Under the pieces are notes generated by a model. That model searched no databases. It was not told the origin of the DNA and was given only the letters and a program-made list of their open reading frames with translations. Source: JAWXVD01 sp044425705 (GTDB lineage: Bacteria > Bacillota > Clostridia > Lachnospirales > Lachnospiraceae). From it: DNA of 8,466 bases. The stretch lies in contig JAWXVD010000143.1 of assembly GCA_044425705.1 (NCBI GenBank), forward strand, positions 1 through 8,466. The letters run 5' to 3'. The translations under genes and the position numbers were made by a program. Below, piece after piece: positions 5,268 through 8,466 of this stretch (position 1 is its first letter; each line of letters begins with the position of its first letter).

Positions 5268-6257
5268 GTGATTATGATTTTACTGGGTGTATTACTTTTA
5301 ATAATGGGACCGTTTTTAATGGGTATAGTAGTGAATGAAATAGGAAGGAAAAAGGAAACGAATCAAATTGAAACATATTTGAGTGGTTTCTTTTTCCTTT
5401 TTTTAATGCAGGGTGGAATTTTCTTTGTAGGAATTTATGGAAATCTTACTTTTTCTATGACTAGTAAGATTTTACTAATCGCAATCCTAGCAATTGTATG
5501 TGTGGGGCTTCTGATAGGAGTGATAAAACGAAAGAAGTATTTTGCCATAAATGTAAGTAAAGTCAAGCTAGAGAATAAGAAGGATAAACTTTTGTATCTT
5601 TCTCTTTTCATTATTGTGGCAATACAAATTTATACTATGTTTGCCTTTATGCCAGCTGTGCGTGATGATATTATGCTGGAGACTATGATTACAACATTGA
5701 GCACAGATACTATGTATCAGTATCATCCTTTAACAGGAAGCCTTATGTCACTGGGAATGATTGGCTCTAAGAAATTAATTACATTATCTATGTGGTATAG
5801 TTTTCTTTCCAAATACATGATGATTAGTCCAGCGGTAGCATTATATGTAGTAGGCTCTGCTTGTACCTTAATACTAAGCTATTTTGCATATGGTTGTGTT
5901 TTCTATACCTTGTTTTTAGGAGATTTGAAGAAGACAATTATAGGATTGAATTTTCTGGGCTTGCTGTATTTAGCCGGTGATTATTATACTATGACCATTG
6001 GTTATCAGCAGTTGTATTATGGATATGCGGGAGAAGTGATTTGCGTATCGGTTATGATACCTTACCTGATGTATATTATATATTGTAGAAAAGAAAGTTG
6101 GATATTGACGAGTTTAAAAGTGTTGATGTGTTTAGCGGTAGCTGTGTTGATTGCACCTATGGGAACAGGTGTTATGAATGTTTTGATTGCAATAGGCATT
6201 ATGATACTATTAGATCTAACCATTTTTATTAGGAGGAAAAAATGCAAACAATCTTAG
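5268..6257 (+). CDS. Multi-pass membrane protein, GT-C-like (DUF6077-like), N-terminal part
   Basis: This 329-residue protein has about nine predicted membrane segments (roughly 2-22, 38-57, 67-86, 109-128, 188-216, 225-245, 254-272, 281-298, 300-320). Charge bias puts the basic stretches RKK, KRKK and IRRKK in the cytoplasm and the N terminus outside. The large outer loop at 129-187 carries 'RDD' (132-134) and 'TLSTDTMYQYHPLTG' (143-157), which recalls DUF6077 proteins of Firmicutes glycan clusters and the acidic first loop of GT-C glycosyltransferases. That recognition is from memory and is moderate. GTG 5268 and ATG 5274 are both possible starts; the SD lies before a small hairpin. The end overlaps the next gene by 16 nt at an A6 run. 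A role in outer-face sugar transfer is inferred from context. Confidence 0.75.
   Translation: MIMILLGVLLLIMGPFLMGIVVNEIGRKKETNQIETYLSGFFFLFLMQGGIFFVGIYGNLTFSMTSKILLIAILAIVCVGLLIGVIKRKKYFAINVSKVKLENKKDKLLYLSLFIIVAIQIYTMFAFMPAVRDDIMLETMITTLSTDTMYQYHPLTGSLMSLGMIGSKKLITLSMWYSFLSKYMMISPAVALYVVGSACTLILSYFAYGCVFYTLFLGDLKKTIIGLNFLGLLYLAGDYYTMTIGYQQLYYGYAGEVICVSVMIPYLMYIIYCRKESWILTSLKVLMCLAVAVLIAPMGTGVMNVLIAIGIMILLDLTIFIRRKKCKQS
6231..6257 (+). other. Coupled overlap with SD and A6 run joining two membrane-protein genes
   Basis: The first gene ends with codons AGG AGG AAA AAA TGC and stops at 6255-6257. AGGAGG (6231-6236) is also an excellent SD placed 5 nt before the ATG of the next gene at 6242, so translational coupling is likely. 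The second gene is in the -1 frame: slippage on AAA AAA, or one extra A in the run 6237-6242, would join the two reading frames in frame directly at that ATG. Confidence 0.7.
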
Positions 6258-7066
6258 CAAATATGATTCTGTTTTTTGAAAATTTAAAAGCAGGTGGCGG
6301 ATATTTTATTTTACTTTTGATTTCCTTATATGCCATTTACAGTGTAAATAAAGAAAAACAAGAATGGAGTACCAATAAAGAAGTCCATGAAAGCACCAAA
6401 AAAAGTAGATGGCTGTGTGCTTATACGATTGCCATTATTGTGTTGGTAGTGGGGAATCCACTGGTGATTTTTATACTATCCAATATATTCGCAACAATTG
6501 GAGATTATACCTATATTACATTATTAATTCCATCGGCATTGCTTATTCCTTATGGAATTGTTTTATTACTATATAAAGCTGGTGATAAACGAAGACAAAG
6601 AATCTTTGTTGGGAGCACGATTATTGTGATTGGATTAGCTGGTAGTGGCTATGGACTAAGTAGTGAACGTGTTAATAATACTAATTTCGCTTATATCTCA
6701 AATGAAACAAAAGAAGTGGTAGAGTATTTAGTGGCAGATGAGAATGAGGGGATTGTTTTGGCAGCAGAAAATATAATTGAAGAGGCCAGAAGATATACTG
6801 GAGATGTTGAATTTTTATATGGTAAAGATTTGTGGACTTATGGGTTAGATTTAGGAATTATGGATGCTTATAGTGAAGAGATGATGAGTTTATATCTTGC
6901 TATGCAAAATCCAGAAGAGTGTATTGAGGATATTGTGGCAGTTGCACAAATGTATGGTTGTGAAGTGCTTGTGTTAGAAAGATATGAAGACTATGAAAAA
7001 CAGATTAGTAGCTATCAATTGGCAGAGGAATTCGACCAATACTTAGTCTATGAGATTGTGCAATAA
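6242..7066 (+). CDS. Membrane protein with extracytoplasmic C-terminal domain, likely partner or second half of the preceding protein
   Basis: This 274-residue protein has about four membrane segments (roughly 20-36, 58-80, 91-111, 120-138), with basic stretches 'NKEKQ...KKSR' and 'KAGDKRRQR' predicted inside. A soluble domain of about 135 residues (139-274) is predicted outside. That domain has alternating strand and helix segments, including 'GIVLAAENIIEEARRYTG', 'FLYGKDLWTYGLD' and 'CEVLVLERYEDYE', resembling the C-terminal tails of GT-C-like membrane proteins in clostridial glycan clusters. It alone lacks the acidic loop of a GT-C catalytic part, which is in the preceding protein. The perfect SD inside that gene and the 16-nt overlap suggest matched synthesis and a complex. 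An ancestral single protein of about 600 residues is possible. Exact function unknown. Confidence 0.72.
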   Translation: MQTILANMILFFENLKAGGGYFILLLISLYAIYSVNKEKQEWSTNKEVHESTKKSRWLCAYTIAIIVLVVGNPLVIFILSNIFATIGDYTYITLLIPSALLIPYGIVLLLYKAGDKRRQRIFVGSTIIVIGLAGSGYGLSSERVNNTNFAYISNETKEVVEYLVADENEGIVLAAENIIEEARRYTGDVEFLYGKDLWTYGLDLGIMDAYSEEMMSLYLAMQNPEECIEDIVAVAQMYGCEVLVLERYEDYEKQISSYQLAEEFDQYLVYEIVQ

Positions 7067-7100
7067 TAGATTGTAGATAGCGTGTATTTTAGCATGTAGG

Positions 7101-7138
7101 TATAGTCGTAGGTCATGTGAAAATTGCAATAGACTATA
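7101..7138 (+). repeat. Inverted repeat before the polyprenyl-phosphate glycosyltransferase gene
   Basis: TATAGTC (7101-7107) and GACTATA (7132-7138) are perfectly complementary with 24 nt between them, ending 24 nt before ATG 7163. The 96-nt spacer otherwise holds no clear promoter or terminator. It may be a leader hairpin affecting translation or a protein site, or chance. Confidence 0.3.
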
Positions 7139-7162
7139 AGTGTGAAAGGGATGGAAGTAAAG

Positions 7163-8092
7163 ATGTCATTATTAAGTGTAATTATTCCTTGTTATAATGA
7201 GGAAGAGAATGTAGATTATTTTTATCAAGAATTTATCAAAAATCAGAATTTTTTTGACGAAAAAATGATAGAGTTTGAATTGATATACATCGATGATGGT
7301 TCTAAAGATCGGACAGTTGAAGAAGTGAAAAAATTAAAGGAAAAAGATGATAGAATTCACCTTGTATCTTTTTCTAGAAATTTTGGGAAGGAAGCAGCAG
7401 TGTATGCTGGATTTGAAAAATCAAAGGGTGACTATGTAGTCATGATGGATGCTGATTTACAAGATCCTCCACACCTACTGCCAGAAATGTTTTCTTATAT
7501 AGAAGAAGGATATGATTCAGTTGCAACAAGAAGGGTCTCTAGAAAAGGAGAACCTGTGATTCGCTCCTTTTTTGCAAGAATGTTTTACCGCTTGATGAAC
7601 AAAATTTCCAGAACAGATATTGTAGATGGAGCAAGAGATTATCGTTTGATGACAAGGCAAGTAGTGGATGCAATTCTCTCTATGAAAGAATATAATCGCT
7701 TCACCAAGGGGATTTTTGGATGGGTTGGATTTGAAACAAAGTGGATTGCTTACGAGAATATAGAAAGAGTAAAAGGAGAGACAAAATGGTCTTTCTGGAA
7801 ATTATTCTTATACTCATTGGAAGGAATTATCGCGTTTTCCACAGCACCATTGGCATTTGCATCGATTATGGGCGTTTTATTTTGCATCGTTGCATTTATT
7901 ATGATTATAGCTATCATTGGAAAAACCATTCTATGGGGTGATCCAGTAGGTGGGTGGCCATCATTATCTTGTATCATTTTATTCGTAGGCGGAATCCAAT
8001 TATTCTCAGTTGGAATCATTGGACAATATTTGTCAAAAACATATTTGGAAGCTAAAAATAGACCAATCTATGTAGTGAAAGAAGATTTGTAG
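7163..8092 (+). CDS. GtrB/DPM1-like polyprenyl-phosphate glycosyltransferase (GT2)
   Basis: This 309-residue protein has a cytoplasmic GT-A domain followed by two membrane segments (about 226-254 and 266-288), the usual form of bacterial GtrB/CsbB/YkoT-type enzymes. Such enzymes transfer a sugar from a nucleotide donor to undecaprenyl phosphate. Motifs are 'VIIPCYNEEENV' at 6-17, DDGS 44-47, the metal-binding 'DADLQDPP' at 96-103, 'DGARDYRLM' at 155-163, 'RFTKGIFGWVGF' at 179-190 and the tail 'GQYLSKTYLEAKNRPIYVV' at 287-305. ATG 7163, with GGAAG 5 nt upstream, is preferred to GTG 7142 or ATG 7151 because it places the first strand correctly. With the GT-C-like pair upstream, it suggests a lipid-phosphate sugar made inside and used outside the membrane. 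The sugar is not determined. Confidence 0.92.
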   Translation: MSLLSVIIPCYNEEENVDYFYQEFIKNQNFFDEKMIEFELIYIDDGSKDRTVEEVKKLKEKDDRIHLVSFSRNFGKEAAVYAGFEKSKGDYVVMMDADLQDPPHLLPEMFSYIEEGYDSVATRRVSRKGEPVIRSFFARMFYRLMNKISRTDIVDGARDYRLMTRQVVDAILSMKEYNRFTKGIFGWVGFETKWIAYENIERVKGETKWSFWKLFLYSLEGIIAFSTAPLAFASIMGVLFCIVAFIMIIAIIGKTILWGDPVGGWPSLSCIILFVGGIQLFSVGIIGQYLSKTYLEAKNRPIYVVKEDL

Positions 8093-8123
8093 TTAAAAAA
8101 ATAAAGAATGGTAGGGGTTTTTA

Positions 8124-8466
8124 ATGAGGGGCTTAATTAGTGTTATAGTACCGATATATAATGCAGAAAAATATATATTGCAGACCATTGAAATGGTTAT
8201 GAATCAAACATACGCCAATTGGGAATTGATATTGGTAGATGATTTGTCTACAGATAAAAGTGTAGAAGTTGTAGAAGAGTTATTGGCTACAATTACAGAT
8301 GAACGAATTAAATTGATTAAACAAAATAAAAATACAGGTGCCGCACATTCTAGAAATAAAGGTGTCCGTGCGGCAGCAGGTCGCTATATTGCCTTTCTCG
8401 ATGCAGATGATATTTGGTTGCCAGAAAAATTAGAAGTAGAGATTGCATTTATGAAGGAAAGAAATG
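8124..8466 (+). CDS. GT2-family glycosyltransferase, N-terminal part (runs off window)
   Basis: 114 codons are visible, open to the window edge. The sequence begins with the GT-A signature 'ISVIVPIYNAEKYI' (5-18), continues with 'WELILVDDLSTDKS' (33-46), then 'NTGAAHSRNKGVRAAAGRYIAFLDADD' (70-96), including the DxD-type metal and nucleotide-sugar site at 93-96, followed by 'IWLPEKLE'. This resembles TuaG-like and other soluble polysaccharide glycosyltransferases that add a sugar to a lipid-linked repeat unit on the inner membrane face. TAGGGG lies 7 nt before ATG 8124. It begins 31 nt after the preceding gene and is probably in the same operon. Donor and acceptor sugars, and the C-terminal half, are not visible. 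Confidence 0.88.
   Translation, partial: MRGLISVIVPIYNAEKYILQTIEMVMNQTYANWELILVDDLSTDKSVEVVEELLATITDERIKLIKQNKNTGAAHSRNKGVRAAAGRYIAFLDADDIWLPEKLEVEIAFMKERN

Noticed and set aside
6062..6247. 61-codon open frame on the - strand within the first membrane-protein gene
   Set aside because: Antisense to a membrane-protein gene; the hydrophobic stretch is simply the complement of the coding pattern there.
7250..7263. TGACGAA core with flanking T and A runs, resembling a 0A box
   Set aside because: It lies inside glycosyltransferase coding sequence where the codons explain it, and the short core is expected by chance a few times in this window.
7741..8019. Open frames on both strands inside the GtrB-like gene (66 codons on +, 89 codons on -)
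   Set aside because: Both lie wholly inside a strongly recognisable glycosyltransferase gene in other frames and resemble nothing.
1..8466. CRISPR arrays, tRNA or rRNA genes, insertion sequences
   Set aside because: No regularly spaced repeats, no RNA-gene signatures and no transposase-like coding region were found.

Overview
This AT-rich window looks like Firmicutes DNA, most likely from a Clostridia/Lachnospiraceae-type bacterium. Coding regions use many AAA/GAA/ATT codons, start sites carry strong purine-rich Shine-Dalgarno (SD) sequences, and there is a gene for a Spo0A-type DNA-binding domain, a fold essentially confined to endospore-forming lineages. The assignment rests on protein resemblance and composition, not on a search.

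Layout: (1) 1-181 is the 3' end of a GNAT acetyltransferase on the + strand. (2) 242-1078 is a convergent AraC-type regulator on the - strand with a TTG start. (3) 1079-1491 is a 413-bp gene-free region. It holds a long inverted repeat next to the regulator gene, a repeated AT-rich element associated with two -10-like boxes, and a dense series of three hairpins just upstream of the first biosynthetic gene. (4) 1492-4624 encodes gmd, fcl and manC, which convert mannose-1-phosphate through GDP-mannose to GDP-L-fucose. (5) 4625-4833 is a second regulatory gap with a good extended -10 promoter candidate and 0A-box-like sites. (6) 4834-5208 encodes a stand-alone Spo0A C-terminal DNA-binding domain without a receiver domain. 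(7) 5268-7066 encodes two multi-pass membrane proteins whose genes overlap by 16 nt at a six-A run; they may be halves of one GT-C-like protein. (8) 7163-8092 encodes a GtrB/DPM1-like polyprenyl-phosphate glycosyltransferase. (9) 8124 to the window edge is the start of a cytoplasmic GT2 glycosyltransferase.

Taken together, 1492-8466 is the beginning of an exopolysaccharide, capsule or cell-wall glycan cluster. The first three genes supply GDP-L-fucose. The GT2 at the end probably builds the repeat unit on the inner membrane face. The GtrB-like enzyme plus the GT-C-like membrane proteins could add a lipid-phosphate-carried sugar on the outer face. The receiver-less Spo0A-like protein is a candidate cluster-specific regulator. 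No flippase, polymerase, initiating phosphoglycosyltransferase or chain-length regulator lies in the window, so the glycan type is not determined.

The most notable points are the structured leader upstream of gmd, the orphan Spo0A DNA-binding domain beside possible 0A-like sites, and the A6 junction between the two membrane genes, where one extra A would fuse them in frame.
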